A stretch of DNA of 64,000 nt from Flammeovirgaceae bacterium BBD 1991-12 (GCA_001657315.1 LYSV01000005.1:1-64000), one strand, 5' to 3'. Shown: positions 18,924-27,190, numbered from the stretch's first letter. Made by a program: numbers and translations. The notes: generated from the letters alone by a model not told the origin.

Positions 18924-20873
18924 ATGTATCGAATTTCTCTCCTGATCCTGTCTATTTTCATGTCTACACCTTCCATAAGTCAGAAGTACACCCTCGAATC
19001 ACCCGGTAAAACCAACCGGATAGAGATTTCTGCTGGAGAACAGCTCACGTATGCTGTGTTCCACAATGACCAGACTGTGCTCAACCCATCGGCTATTTCC
19101 ATTACTATTAATGGCGAGAAGTACGGAGTAAAGCCGAGGGTAAGGAAGTCACAAACACGTTCTGCAAATGAGATCATCCGGCCGGCCCTAAAGGTGAAAA
19201 GGGCAGAAGTTACGGATCATTACAATGAGCTGGAGCTGCAGCTTGCCGGCAGGTACGGTGTCATCTTCAGAGCCTATGATGACGGAGTGGCCTACAGGGT
19301 CACCACGGATATGAAAGGTGAAATTACAGTGGACAATGAAGGGATCGAATACAATTTCAATGCAGATCATACCGCTTCCTTTCCAATAGCCGATGGATTT
19401 TTCACACATTATGAAAGGAACTATACCACACAAAAGATCAGCGCTCTTGGGGATGAGGAGATGAGTTGCCTGCCGTTGCTGGTACACCTTTCCAGGGGTA
19501 TCAAAGTGGCCATTACGGAATCCGACCTGTACGACTATCCCGGCTTCTACCTGCAGAAGGGTACAGCGCAGGGTGCTCTCACGGGTATACTGCCCCGGCA
19601 TCCCAGGACATACGAACAGCCGGATGACCGTGATGTACGACCAGTGGAACGGGAAGCCTACCTGGCAAAAACCAGCGGGAAACGTGAATTTCCATGGAGA
19701 CTGATGGTGATCTCTGACGAGGATAAGGAACTTGTGGAAAATGAACTGGTGTTAAAACTGTCCTCACCGCTGAAGCTGGAAGATACCTCGTGGATACGTC
19801 CCGGAAAAGTAGCATGGGACTGGTACAATGCCAACAACATCATAGGTGTGGATTTCGAATCGGGCATTAACACGGATACGTATAAGTATTACATTGACTT
19901 TGCCTCCGGTCATGGTCTGGAATACATCATTCTGGATGAAGGATGGTACGACATCAAAACCAACGACCTGATCCACCCTGTTCCTACCATTGATATGGAA
20001 GCACTGGTGCGGTATGGCGATGAGAAAAACGTAGGGCTTATCCTATGGGTCACCTGGAAGGCGCTGGAAGATATGCTCGATCCTGCACTGGAACAGTTTG
20101 AAAAGTGGGGTATACAGGGAATTAAGGTAGATTTCATGCAGCGTGACGACCAGTGGATGGTGAACTACTATGAAAAGATAGCCCGGTTGGCAGCAGAGCG
20201 TAAGCTTTTGGTGGACTTCCACGGCTCTTACAAGCCCGAAGGTCTGCGGCGGGCCTATCCCAACGTAATTACCCGTGAGGGTGTCAAGGGGCTGGAGCAG
20301 CACAAGTGGGACGGCCAGATGGCCAATCCGGAGTACGATGTTGAAATGCCCTTTATCCGTATGCTGGCCGGCCCGGTAGACTACACCCCCGGGGCGATGA
20401 GAAATGCTCAAAAGCAGAATTATTATGCCTCTTTCGAACGGCCCATGTCACTGGGCACCCGCTGCCACCAGCTCGCTATGTACGTGATCTATGAAAGCCC
20501 CCTGCAGATGCTCGCCGATAGCCCTTCCAATTACAGGAAAGAGCCGGAGTGTATGGAATTTCTGTCCGCAGTACCTACCGTATGGGACGATACGAAAGTA
20601 CTGGACGCCAAATTTGGCGATTACCTGCTCATAGCACGCCGGAGCGGCAACGAGTGGTACGTAGGAGCCCTCACGGACTGGACCGCCAGGGACCTGGAGG
20701 TAGATCTTTCATTTTTAGACGAAGGAGAGCACTCCATCGACATCTATCAGGACGGCATCAACGCCGAACGGCATGCAGAGGATTTTAAGCAGGTGAAAAG
20801 GAAAGTGACTAATAAGGATAAGCTGAAGATCCATCTGGCGTCTGGTGGAGGCTGGGCGGCGAGGATATATTGA
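18924..20873 (+). CDS. Glycoside hydrolase family 97 (retaining alpha-galactosidase-like)
   Basis: A 649-residue GH97 enzyme with a signal peptide (1-20, ending SISQ). It has the N-terminal beta-sandwich domain (about 22-290), a catalytic barrel (about 295-560; KVAWDWYNANN, GLEYIILDEGWYD, GIKVDFMQRDD) and a C-terminal beta domain. In GH97, inverting alpha-glucosidases such as SusB lack an Asp after the IKV strand, whereas retaining alpha-galactosidases use it as nucleophile. Asp403 in VDFMQ therefore points to the retaining group, with Glu452 or Glu458 (REGVKGLEQ) as likely acid/base or calcium ligand. It is probably periplasmic and acts on oligosaccharides imported by the upstream SusC/SusD. 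The substrate linkage is inferred. Confidence 0.93.
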   Translation: MYRISLLILSIFMSTPSISQKYTLESPGKTNRIEISAGEQLTYAVFHNDQTVLNPSAISITINGEKYGVKPRVRKSQTRSANEIIRPALKVKRAEVTDHYNELELQLAGRYGVIFRAYDDGVAYRVTTDMKGEITVDNEGIEYNFNADHTASFPIADGFFTHYERNYTTQKISALGDEEMSCLPLLVHLSRGIKVAITESDLYDYPGFYLQKGTAQGALTGILPRHPRTYEQPDDRDVRPVEREAYLAKTSGKREFPWRLMVISDEDKELVENELVLKLSSPLKLEDTSWIRPGKVAWDWYNANNIIGVDFESGINTDTYKYYIDFASGHGLEYIILDEGWYDIKTNDLIHPVPTIDMEALVRYGDEKNVGLILWVTWKALEDMLDPALEQFEKWGIQGIKVDFMQRDDQWMVNYYEKIARLAAERKLLVDFHGSYKPEGLRRAYPNVITREGVKGLEQHKWDGQMANPEYDVEMPFIRMLAGPVDYTPGAMRNAQKQNYYASFERPMSLGTRCHQLAMYVIYESPLQMLADSPSNYRKEPECMEFLSAVPTVWDDTKVLDAKFGDYLLIARRSGNEWYVGALTDWTARDLEVDLSFLDEGEHSIDIYQDGINAERHAEDFKQVKRKVTNKDKLKIHLASGGGWAARIY

Positions 20874-20946
20874 TCATATATCGTCATTTCCTTACGCCCT
20901 TCTACCTCATTTATCGTCATTCCGTGGCGCCCATCTACCTTTTTAC

Positions 20947-21125
20947 CGTCATTCCCGGCACAGCGGAGCGGAGACCGGGAATCTACTATCTCGCTGGACG
21001 AAAACCGCGGCACTCTTCAAAGTACACGATTAACGAGTCGGTAGATTCTCCGCAGGATCCGGTGGACTCACTGAGTCCGGTAGACAGATATTTTCTCCAC
21101 TCTGTTTCGAAAATTCCGAATGACG
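20947..21125. repeat. Dispersed CGTCATTCC palindromic repeat, copy A
   Basis: It starts CGTCATTCC and ends CCGAATGACG, with an inner pair GGAATCTACTATCTCGCTGG / CGAGTCGGTAGATTC. Just upstream (20881, 20914) are two further partial CGTCATT ends. It belongs to the same family as the copies at 25719, 26328, 31687 and 33838. Confidence 0.85.
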
Positions 21126-21328
21126 GCAGTTATATAGCCGAGCCACCTTCCTAACCCTCTGATACTAAGAAAGATCAACCTTCAAAAACACCTCTAAACT
21201 ACCCTTCTGCAGCATCCCAACCCCACCAGACGCATTTTCAAACTGTTGGTATATTCCTACTTTTTTATTTTTTAGTTATTCATAATTACTTAACATTAAG
21301 AAAATAATTAATTAAATCCCCATAATTT

Positions 21329-21823
21329 ATGGCAACAGAAAATGTAGTATCCATTAAGATCAGTAAAGAAGATCAGAACAAGGTCAGCAAAGCCATTAGC
21401 GACCTGAACAACATCCTCAAACCACTTTTAATCTCCCTGACCTCCACCCAGCGCAGGGAAATACCCAAGATGGGAGACGGCACCGAGCCCTTTGTGGAAA
21501 AGGTGCTGGACTATGCCCAAAGCAACCCCGAGTTTGCACCGGCGTACCTGGATATACCCGAAGCCTCTGTCGATTTCGAGGCTGTAAAGGCCCTCACCGG
21601 CTTTTACCGTCCCCTGCTGCAGCTTCAGCAGCAGCTTGATGACAGCATTATGCTGTCCGGCAGCGAGGCGTATGTGGCGGCGCTGGCGTATTACAACTCC
21701 GTGAAGATCGCTACGCGGATGAACGTGCCCGGTGCCAAAGCTATTTACGAAGACCTGCGCCAGCGCTTCTCCAGAGCCAATAGCCGCGACACGGACAATG
21801 GCAGCCCGGAAGTGGATAACTGA
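21329..21823 (+). CDS. Hypothetical protein, helical, 164 residues
   Basis: An unrecognised cytosolic protein. It begins MATENVVSIKISKEDQNKVS and is largely alpha-helical, with a Gln-rich helix (PLLQLQQQLDDS) and a polar tail (RANSRDTDNGSPEVDN). There is no signal peptide, membrane segment or catalytic motif. Codon use and the clear start after an A-rich leader support a real gene. It stands alone between a palindromic repeat and the 42-bp array. Confidence 0.75.
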   Translation: MATENVVSIKISKEDQNKVSKAISDLNNILKPLLISLTSTQRREIPKMGDGTEPFVEKVLDYAQSNPEFAPAYLDIPEASVDFEAVKALTGFYRPLLQLQQQLDDSIMLSGSEAYVAALAYYNSVKIATRMNVPGAKAIYEDLRQRFSRANSRDTDNGSPEVDN

Positions 21824-21846
21824 ACGCAGGGCATTTCTTAATACAA

Positions 21847-22392
21847 GCAGATAAGATTAAAAGGGTACCTCATGGGTGCCCTTTTGCTGTTGTATACTCC
21901 TTGGGGTACCTCAGAGGACCCTGTTTGAAGCTTTTTACTCCAAGCATCCTCTACCGGACCCCCTAAGGGGATCTTTTTACTCCCTTCAGATAGTCCGGTA
22001 CTCCCTGTTTGTACCTTTTTGCTCCGTGCGGCGAGCTCAGAGCTTCTCGCTTGAGGAAATTTGCTCGCTGTAGTGGGCTCGGAGGTGCGCGTTTGAGGAA
22101 ATTCACTCGCTACAGTGAGCTAAGAGGTGCAAGCGTGGGGCTTTTTGCTTCAAACGGCCGGCTCGGAGCCTCGGGTTTGGAGCTCTTTGCTTCATGCAGG
22201 GAGCGCTGAGGTGCCTGTTTGAGGTTTTTTGCTCGGCGTTGCTAGTATGGAGGTGCCCCTTTGCTGTTGTATGCCCCCTGAAGGTATCTCAGAGGATCCT
22301 GTTTAATGCTTTCTACCAACCACCCTCTAACCGGCTCCCTTGAAGGTACCTGTTTACCTCCTGTGGCTTATCAGTGTTTGTATCTTTTGCCC
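21847..22392. repeat. Degenerate tandem array with exact 42-bp period, 13 units
   Basis: Units start at 21847, 21889, 21931, 21973, 22015, 22057, 22099, 22141, 22183, 22225, 22267, 22309 and 22351, with no length change between neighbours. The common core is CTTTTTGCTC near the unit start and CTCGGAGGTGCCTGTTTGAGG near the unit end. Units differ by many substitutions but keep register; the units at 21889 and 22267 are especially alike (GTATACTCC/GTATGCCCC, TACCTCAGAGGA/TATCTCAGAGGA). Parts are open in one frame (14-residue period), but the frame is broken by stops in the outer units, so I treat the array as non-coding. Confidence 0.88.
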
Positions 22393-22484
22393 AGCTTGGT
22401 GGGTTTATTTGATGTGATATGAATAATCACCACCAACGAGATATAGTTATCTTTAAGTCATTGTCAATCTATAGATTATTCACT

Positions 22485-23408
22485 ATGGCTTTAAAAGATA
22501 TCTACAAAACCATCAAGGAAATCGTCGAATCGTCTAACGTTACCGTCAGAGAACGAATACGCAGTCCGTTCATTTTAACGTTCATAATTGTCTGGATATT
22601 CCGGAATCATGAGTTCATTCTCTGTGAATTGCTCTCAGGCAAGACGCTGGAGCAGAAGGCCGCCGCTACCCATGGCTATTTATCGGAGTATACCTATGCG
22701 GATTTTTTCACTGTATTGGGATTCTCAATTGTTGCTCTGATAGGCTTTTATGTGATCCAGTTTGTATCACATGGTTTGACTCTTGCATTGTCAATCAGAG
22801 CAAAGGGAATTGCTGGCAAGATGCTTCTAAGCCGTAGCTACATACCACACGCTGAATATGAGGAGGCGGAACGTAAAAATAACGCACTATCTGAGCAGAT
22901 AAGGACACTTAACAATGACCTGGAGGAGACTGATAATGAACTCAGAAGTACTCGGACCAACCTGGCCAATATGAGTGGAAAGTATAAGCAAGCCGAGGAT
23001 GAAAAGATTTCTCTTGAAAGAAAGGTCGAAAACCTTGAGGCTGACAAGAAGGTTGCAGAAGAAAATCTTAAAAGTCTTAATGATAAACTATCCCTATTGC
23101 CAGAAGGCCTATTGAGCAATCTTTATGATGATCCAAAGAATTTTACAGACGTTTTTGACTTAGGTGAATTAGTAGATGTTATCCAAAAGTGGTGGAGTAA
23201 GGGAACTTATAAAGGGAAGGTATTTTTTGGATTTGACAATCATCCAAAAAGAGGATTGCAATTATCGTTTTCCGAATCTTTTCCCAACGAGACGCTACGT
23301 TTAATTGATTCTCAAATACAAGGTGTTTTAAAAGCGAAAAATGTCACAAGCAATATCTCAATTGATAGTGGAAGGATTGGAATTGATGTCAAATGGGATG
23401 ATGAATAA
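22485..23408 (+). CDS. Unrecognised membrane protein with coiled coil
   Basis: A 307-residue protein starting at the ATG at 22485 (MALKDIYKTIKEIVESSNVT). Upstream codons of the longer frame run into the A+T-rich leader and are unlikely to be coding. Two hydrophobic segments are seen: about 27-47 (SPFILTFIIVWIF) and about 74-103 (FFTVLGFSIVALIGFYVIQF). A long charged coiled coil follows (about 124-210). The C-terminal 95 residues include WWSKGTYKGKVFFGFD and a terminal SGRIGIDVKWDDE. I do not know the family. The layout (two helices, coiled coil, soluble C-terminal domain) is seen in some membrane effectors and sensors, but this is only a resemblance. Confidence 0.75.
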   Translation: MALKDIYKTIKEIVESSNVTVRERIRSPFILTFIIVWIFRNHEFILCELLSGKTLEQKAAATHGYLSEYTYADFFTVLGFSIVALIGFYVIQFVSHGLTLALSIRAKGIAGKMLLSRSYIPHAEYEEAERKNNALSEQIRTLNNDLEETDNELRSTRTNLANMSGKYKQAEDEKISLERKVENLEADKKVAEENLKSLNDKLSLLPEGLLSNLYDDPKNFTDVFDLGELVDVIQKWWSKGTYKGKVFFGFDNHPKRGLQLSFSESFPNETLRLIDSQIQGVLKAKNVTSNISIDSGRIGIDVKWDDE

Positions 23409-23429
23409 GTTACTGACAAAAAGCGCTTA

Positions 23430-23638
23430 ATGACACTCTACACAACCACTATACAAGCCATCGACCCCAACACCGGTGAACTAAAGACCTGGCAGGGTCC
23501 ACACGTACCAGGAATCAGTTCAGGACAGCCGAGGAATATTGCCAGAATAACGGATTAGGGTATTGCAAGGTAGAGGGAATATTAATAGAAGAGATTGATT
23601 GGGACGGAGAGGTAACAAATTATGAGAACCTTAATTAG
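23430..23638 (+). pseudogene. Small gene broken by one frameshift
   Basis: Frame 1 starts at the ATG at 23430 and reads MTLYTTTIQAIDPNTGELKT, then WQGPHVPGI, before running to a stop at 23556. From about 23513 the -1 frame reads AEEYCQNNGLGYCKVEGILI, then EEIDWDGEVTNYENLN and a stop at 23636. Joined, the two halves give a coherent protein of about 68 residues. It resembles a small Bacteroidota family with a VPGI linker and a YCxxNGLGYCKV core (from memory, not searched). The break lies between 23511 and 23520. It could be a true pseudogene, a sequencing error or a programmed shift. Confidence 0.6.
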
Positions 23639-23735
23639 TAACAAGTATTGACGCCTTTTCATTACATGATATTATTTTATACATTTACTATACAATATTT
23701 GAATAAACACATATACACCCACCAACACTTTTAAA

Positions 23736-24716
23736 ATGGCAACTGTCAAAGGATTTATACGCGCATACGGTGCTGCCGTAAGACGTGTTGAGCGCGAACG
23801 ACAAAGAGAGGCCAGGGAAGCGGCAAAGAGATTCAAAGAGCAGCAAAAATTACAAGCTATTGAAGATGCCAAGATTGCAGTTTACAACTGGAACAGGTAT
23901 GTTCAGATGTTAATATCACTTCATAAAAACAGTTCTAACGCAATAGATTGGAACGCCCTCAAATCACAAACCAAGCCTGTTGAACCCGAAAACCAAAAGC
24001 AACGTGAAAAATCTGCAATAGCGAAACTAAAATCTTACAGGCCATCATGGTTTGATAGTCTTTTTAAACTCACTTCTAAAAAAGTAAGGCGACTGGAAAG
24101 TAAAATTCTTGAGGCAAGAAGCGCTGACAACGAAGAGTATAACCAGCAAAAAGCAGATTACGAAAATGAGCTGAACGAGTGGGAAAGTCTGCAAAAGTTG
24201 GCGAGTGGCGTTCAATCAAGGAATCCAGAGGTTTATAAAGAGGTTATGGTGTACTTCGATCCCTTCTCGGATATAAAGGAGCTGGCCACCTCGATCGACT
24301 TTTCATTTGATAGTGAATCGGCTGATGTAGATCTGCATATAAATGAAATTGATGTTATACCCAACGAAGAATTTAAACTAACATCTACAGGCAAACTTTC
24401 AAGGAAGGCTATGGCCAAGTCTAAGTTCTACGAACTTTATCAGGATCATGTTTGCAGTTGTGTCCTAAGGGTTGCCCTGGAATTATTTGCTTTGTTTCCA
24501 ATTAGCCATGTTCGAATCCACGCAATGACCAAACTGCTTAACCCCAAAACAGGGCATCTGGAAGTGAAGCCCATTTTATCCGTGCTTATACCTCCAGAAA
24601 CTATTAGATCACTGAATCTCGACAAGATTGATCCATCAGAGAGCATGCGAAACTTCAAACATAATATGAGCTTCAAAAAAACAATTGGATTCTCACAAGT
24701 AGAAAAAATTAACTGA
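23736..24716 (+). CDS. Unrecognised protein with basic helical N-terminus
   Basis: A 326-residue protein. Residues 1-40 are a very basic helix (AAVRRVERERQREAREAAKR). A Lys/Glu-rich region to about 170 may be coiled coil. The C-terminal domain (about 180-326) contains DFSFDSESADVDLHINEIDV, HVCSCVLRVALELFALFPIS and KTGHLEVKPILSVLIPPETI. I recall this C-terminal arrangement from unnamed proteins in other bacteria, but no function. There is no signal peptide or membrane segment. It follows the frameshifted gene and lies near an XRE regulator, in a stretch that looks acquired. Confidence 0.75.
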   Translation: MATVKGFIRAYGAAVRRVERERQREAREAAKRFKEQQKLQAIEDAKIAVYNWNRYVQMLISLHKNSSNAIDWNALKSQTKPVEPENQKQREKSAIAKLKSYRPSWFDSLFKLTSKKVRRLESKILEARSADNEEYNQQKADYENELNEWESLQKLASGVQSRNPEVYKEVMVYFDPFSDIKELATSIDFSFDSESADVDLHINEIDVIPNEEFKLTSTGKLSRKAMAKSKFYELYQDHVCSCVLRVALELFALFPISHVRIHAMTKLLNPKTGHLEVKPILSVLIPPETIRSLNLDKIDPSESMRNFKHNMSFKKTIGFSQVEKIN

Positions 24717-24854
24717 TAAATAAAACCTCAACGTATCTTTCAATCTGCAATGAACAGATACAAATTAATAAATAAAAGTTGCTGCCCCCATCAGCCTACT
24801 ACAGAGCCCCACCTTCCCATAAGGCAGGGACCCTGAAAAGAAAAACCAACCCCC

Positions 24855-25133
24855 TCACCCCTTCAGTACCTCCTCAATATCCTGCAGCGTTTGCCGCAAA
24901 TGCAGCCGCTCACGCCGCCTTTGCTTTCTATGAGCCCGAAAGAAGCACTCCCCCAGCTTGTGCAGTGCAAAACTGATGTCCTGGACGATATGTTGGGGGA
25001 TCATATCCTTTTCCAGGAAGTGCAGGTAATAAATGGCCTGATAAAGATCCAGGGTTATGCCGGCATAATCACCCACATAGGCGCTGTCAATATAATCGAG
25101 GAGCTCTTTGAGCTCTTTTTCTCTTGATTTCAT
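24855..25133 (-). CDS. Small hypothetical helical protein
   Basis: A protein of about 92 residues starting MKSREKELKELLDYIDSAYV at 25133. The frame can be extended 16 codons upstream (to 25181), but that part overlaps a hairpin and is less likely. The sequence is helical, with TLDLYQAIYYLHFLEKDMI and a basic tail (RAHRKQRRRERLHLRQ). It has no known motif. It is transcribed away from the XRE gene, with a 345-base divergent region between them. Confidence 0.65.
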   Translation of the reverse strand: MKSREKELKELLDYIDSAYVGDYAGITLDLYQAIYYLHFLEKDMIPQHIVQDISFALHKLGECFFRAHRKQRRRERLHLRQTLQDIEEVLKG

Positions 25134-25444
25134 TTTATCGTGATTTTGAGAGATAAAGAACCCTCGCTTAGGTTCTCTCAATGCTCACGAGTAAGCATTT
25201 GCAATCGTTTCCTCCTGCAAAAACCATACGAGGGTATGAGTTAATAATCATTACAGGTTTTAACTCGCGATTTTGAGAGTAAAGTTATTCAATTCAGTGT
25301 TTTTTTAAGGACTCCTGTTTTTATGATTCATTAGTCTATTTGTTTTTTTATGGATGTCTAAGAATCTTGTTAATACCAAATAGTGATACTAATATATCAT
25401 TAAACGGTACAATTTGAAAGTAATCGTATCATTTTTTGGTACAA
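25134..25444. other. Divergent intergenic region with short direct repeats
   Basis: It contains the direct repeat CGTGATTTTGAGAGATAAAG (25139-25158) and CGCGATTTTGAGAGTAAAG (25266-25284), and an inverted repeat GAACCCTCGCTTAGGTTCTC. The right end is very A+T-rich with two GGTACAAT motifs (25404 region and 25439 region), possible regulator sites. Confidence 0.45.
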
Positions 25445-25474
25445 TGAGTACATATTTCAACATTTGTGTACTCA
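25445..25474. promoter_or_regulatory. Candidate operator of the XRE regulator
   Basis: TGAGTACA and TGTACTCA form a perfect 8-bp inverted repeat with a 14-base spacer. It ends four bases before the start codon of the XRE gene. The position suits autorepression. Confidence 0.5.
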
Positions 25475-25478
25475 TAAC

Positions 25479-25709
25479 ATGGCTTCAATGACTAGATTTG
25501 GCGAATTCCTTGATAAGAGATCTGTGAATAAAGCAGAAATTGCCAGAAGAACAGGGATAAGAAAAAATCGCTTAAGCGAGCTTTCGTTACAGGAGAGTTC
25601 AAGACCCAGAGGAGATGAAATTTATCTGATTGCGTTAGCGATGGGGGTGGACCCTTGTGAGCTTTTTAGGTATGTATATGAGGGGCTGACCCTGAAAAAT
25701 GAAAATTGA
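25479..25709 (+). CDS. XRE-family helix-turn-helix regulator
   Basis: A 76-residue DNA-binding protein. The start is the ATG at 25479 (MASMTRFGEFLDKRSVNKAE), just after the inverted repeat; an ATG five codons upstream would place the operator inside the gene. The helix-turn-helix is KAEIARRTGIRKNRLSELSL, followed by EIYLIALAMGVDPCELF, typical of Cro/C1-type domains. With no partner gene directly downstream, it may regulate itself and the neighbouring accessory genes. Such small XRE proteins often belong to mobile or defence modules. Confidence 0.85.
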   Translation: MASMTRFGEFLDKRSVNKAEIARRTGIRKNRLSELSLQESSRPRGDEIYLIALAMGVDPCELFRYVYEGLTLKNEN

Positions 25710-25718
25710 GAATCTGAC

Positions 25719-25880
25719 CGTCATTCCTGACGCAACGTAGTGGAGATCAGCCCACCGGACCCTGCGGGGAATCTACTACCTCTCCAGACGAACCCCCTAG
25801 TGCTCTTCAAAATACACGTTTAACGAGTCAATAGATTCCGGATATTTTCTCCGCTCTGCTACGAAAATTCCGGAATGACG
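25719..25880. repeat. Dispersed CGTCATTCC palindromic repeat, copy B
   Basis: It starts CGTCATTCC, ends GGAATGACG, and has inner arms GGAATCTACTACCTC and GAGTCAATAGATTCC plus the conserved CGAA...CTCTTCAAAATACACG middle. It begins 10 bases after the XRE stop. Confidence 0.88.
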
Positions 25881-25896
25881 TTCGTTTTTTGTTTAT

Positions 25897-25977
25897 CGTC
25901 ATTCTGCAAGCCGTGAGAACCAAGAGTACGGAAAGGATATTTACTCCTTCATAAACTTCATAATTTCCGGGATGACG
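25897..25977. repeat. Dispersed palindromic repeat, short copy B2
   Basis: It starts CGTCATTC and ends CCGGGATGACG, 81 bp, with a middle that differs from the long copies. It ends 13 bases before the GIY-YIG start codon. Confidence 0.7.
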
Positions 25978-25990
25978 ATTACTTTGTTGA

Positions 25991-26293
25991 ATGATTGGAA
26001 AAGGAGGGTATATCTATTTTGTTTCCAATAAATCACGCAGTGTCTTGTATCTGGGGGTGACCAGTAACCTTTACACCAGAGCCTGGCAACATAAGAACAA
26101 TGAAGGGTCAGCCTTTACCAGGAAGTACCAGTGCTATGATCTGGTGTATTATGAATTTTTTGATTCCATAGAAGCGGCCATTGCAAGGGAAAAGCAGCTC
26201 AAGAAATGGAAGAGGGCATGGAAGGATGAGCTGATTAAGGAGTTCAACCCGACCTTGAAGGATCTGTTTTATGATATAGAGGAATATCAGTGA
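25991..26293 (+). CDS. GIY-YIG nuclease family protein
   Basis: A 100-residue stand-alone GIY-YIG domain. The first motif is GYIYFVSN (GIY position) and the second is LYLGVTSNLYTRAWQHK (YIG position with the catalytic Arg and following His). The metal-binding Glu is likely in YYEFFDSIEAAIAREKQLKK. Length and sequence match the small UvrC-like or YhbQ-like nucleases that occur in many copies in Bacteroidota. It starts 13 bases after one palindromic repeat (25897-25977) and ends 35 bases before another (26328-26484), so it is framed by members of the dispersed repeat family. Its role is unknown. Confidence 0.9.
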   Translation: MIGKGGYIYFVSNKSRSVLYLGVTSNLYTRAWQHKNNEGSAFTRKYQCYDLVYYEFFDSIEAAIAREKQLKKWKRAWKDELIKEFNPTLKDLFYDIEEYQ

Positions 26294-26327
26294 ATGATCT
26301 GCTTTTGGTTGTTCCCTTTACTTTTTT

Positions 26328-26484
26328 CGTCATTCCTGCCAGCTAAGTGTGGTGGGACGTGCGGGTGAGCAGGAATCTACCGACTCGCGGGATGAAAGCC
26401 CCGATGCTCTTCGAAGTATACCTTCAACGAGTCAGTAGATTCCGGATATTTTCTTCGCTCCACTACGAAAATTCCGGAATGACG
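26328..26484. repeat. Dispersed CGTCATTCC palindromic repeat, copy C
   Basis: It starts CGTCATTCC, ends GGAATGACG, with inner arms GGAATCTACCGACTCG and CGAGTCAGTAGATTCC. It lies 35 bases downstream of the GIY-YIG gene. Confidence 0.88.
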
Positions 26485-26551
26485 GCAGGTGTGGTTTATC
26501 TCTTCAAAATAAACGAAGAAGAAGGATGGGGCTCTATGAAAGGGAAAAGTA

Positions 26552-26845
26552 TTATAACTTCAGCTTGTCAGGATCCTGACGGGTATCCCAAAACGTGATC
26601 AGCACTATACGTTCTTCCAGAACCTGATAATAAAGGGTATTATGCTTGGTGACCACTGCTTCGTGGATACCCTTTTGCTTTGATCGTCGGTAAAGGTTTG
26701 GATTTTCTCTTATAAGCGTAAGGACTTTGTTTACCCTTTTAACAAAACCCTGAACTTCCTTTTCACTCCAGTTATTTTGCAGATAAAGAACAATGGCTTC
26801 AAACGTATTTTCGGCTTCTTCAGTCCAGGTGATCCTCAAAGCCAC
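26552..26845 (-). CDS. RelE/ParE-family toxin
   Basis: A 97-residue toxin of the RelE/ParE superfamily. It begins MALRITWTEEAENTFEAIVL, has the typical NPNLYRRSKQKGIHEAVVTK turn, and ends with ERIVLITFWDTRQDPDKL, the usual C-terminal signature. Members inhibit gyrase (ParE) or cleave mRNA on the ribosome (RelE); the WDTRQDP ending fits the ParE side better. It overlaps the upstream antitoxin gene by 10 bases, the normal arrangement for a type II pair. Confidence 0.88.
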   Translation of the reverse strand: MALRITWTEEAENTFEAIVLYLQNNWSEKEVQGFVKRVNKVLTLIRENPNLYRRSKQKGIHEAVVTKHNTLYYQVLEERIVLITFWDTRQDPDKLKL

Positions 26846-27063
26846 TGCTTGTACTTTTTCATCACCTCTTCATGGCTTTTTACCTGACCTTTGGCAGATT
26901 GGGATAGTCCTCGCTCTATAGAAGCCTGTAGGTTTGGATCGAGTTCCTCCCAAAAATCTACCTCCTCTTTTTCAAAGATGGCTTCTATCTGCTTTAAAAC
27001 CTGTTCTTTTTGGGTATTCAGCAGTAATTGCATCAGTTTCAGTTTGGTGGCTTGTATGTCCAT
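26836..27063 (-). CDS. Antitoxin partner of the RelE/ParE toxin
   Basis: A 75-residue protein starting MDIQATKLKLMQLLLNTQKE at 27063; the open frame extends 11 codons further but with a poor N-terminus. The middle (EEVDFWEELDPNLQASIERG) and the tail (KSHEEVMKKYKQWL) match the Bacteroidota antitoxins found with ParE-type toxins. It probably binds the toxin with its C-terminus and its own promoter with its N-terminus. The antitoxin comes first and overlaps the toxin. Confidence 0.82.
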   Translation of the reverse strand: MDIQATKLKLMQLLLNTQKEQVLKQIEAIFEKEEVDFWEELDPNLQASIERGLSQSAKGQVKSHEEVMKKYKQWL

Positions 27064-27190
27064 AGCGATTTGATCAGGCTTATGTAAAGATAACACTTTT
27101 CTAATGACACTGGCCTCAGTGCTGCAACAAGGGGTTAGGCGGTTTCAACCGTCAGACCCTTGGCTGGTCGTTCATAGCCGGTTACATAGC

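Noticed and set aside
22009-22209. A 66-codon frame with a 14-residue repeat (LFASCRER style) in the 42-bp array
   Set aside because: The frame covers only part of the array and is closed by stops in other units; base drift is not concentrated at third positions as far as I can see. Kept as a repeat, not a gene.
21847-22392. CRISPR array
   Set aside because: Units have no constant repeat alternating with variable spacers; the whole unit is diverged and there are no cas genes.
25719-26484. Insertion sequence
   Set aside because: No transposase is encoded and no target duplication can be seen; the flanking units are short palindromic repeats.
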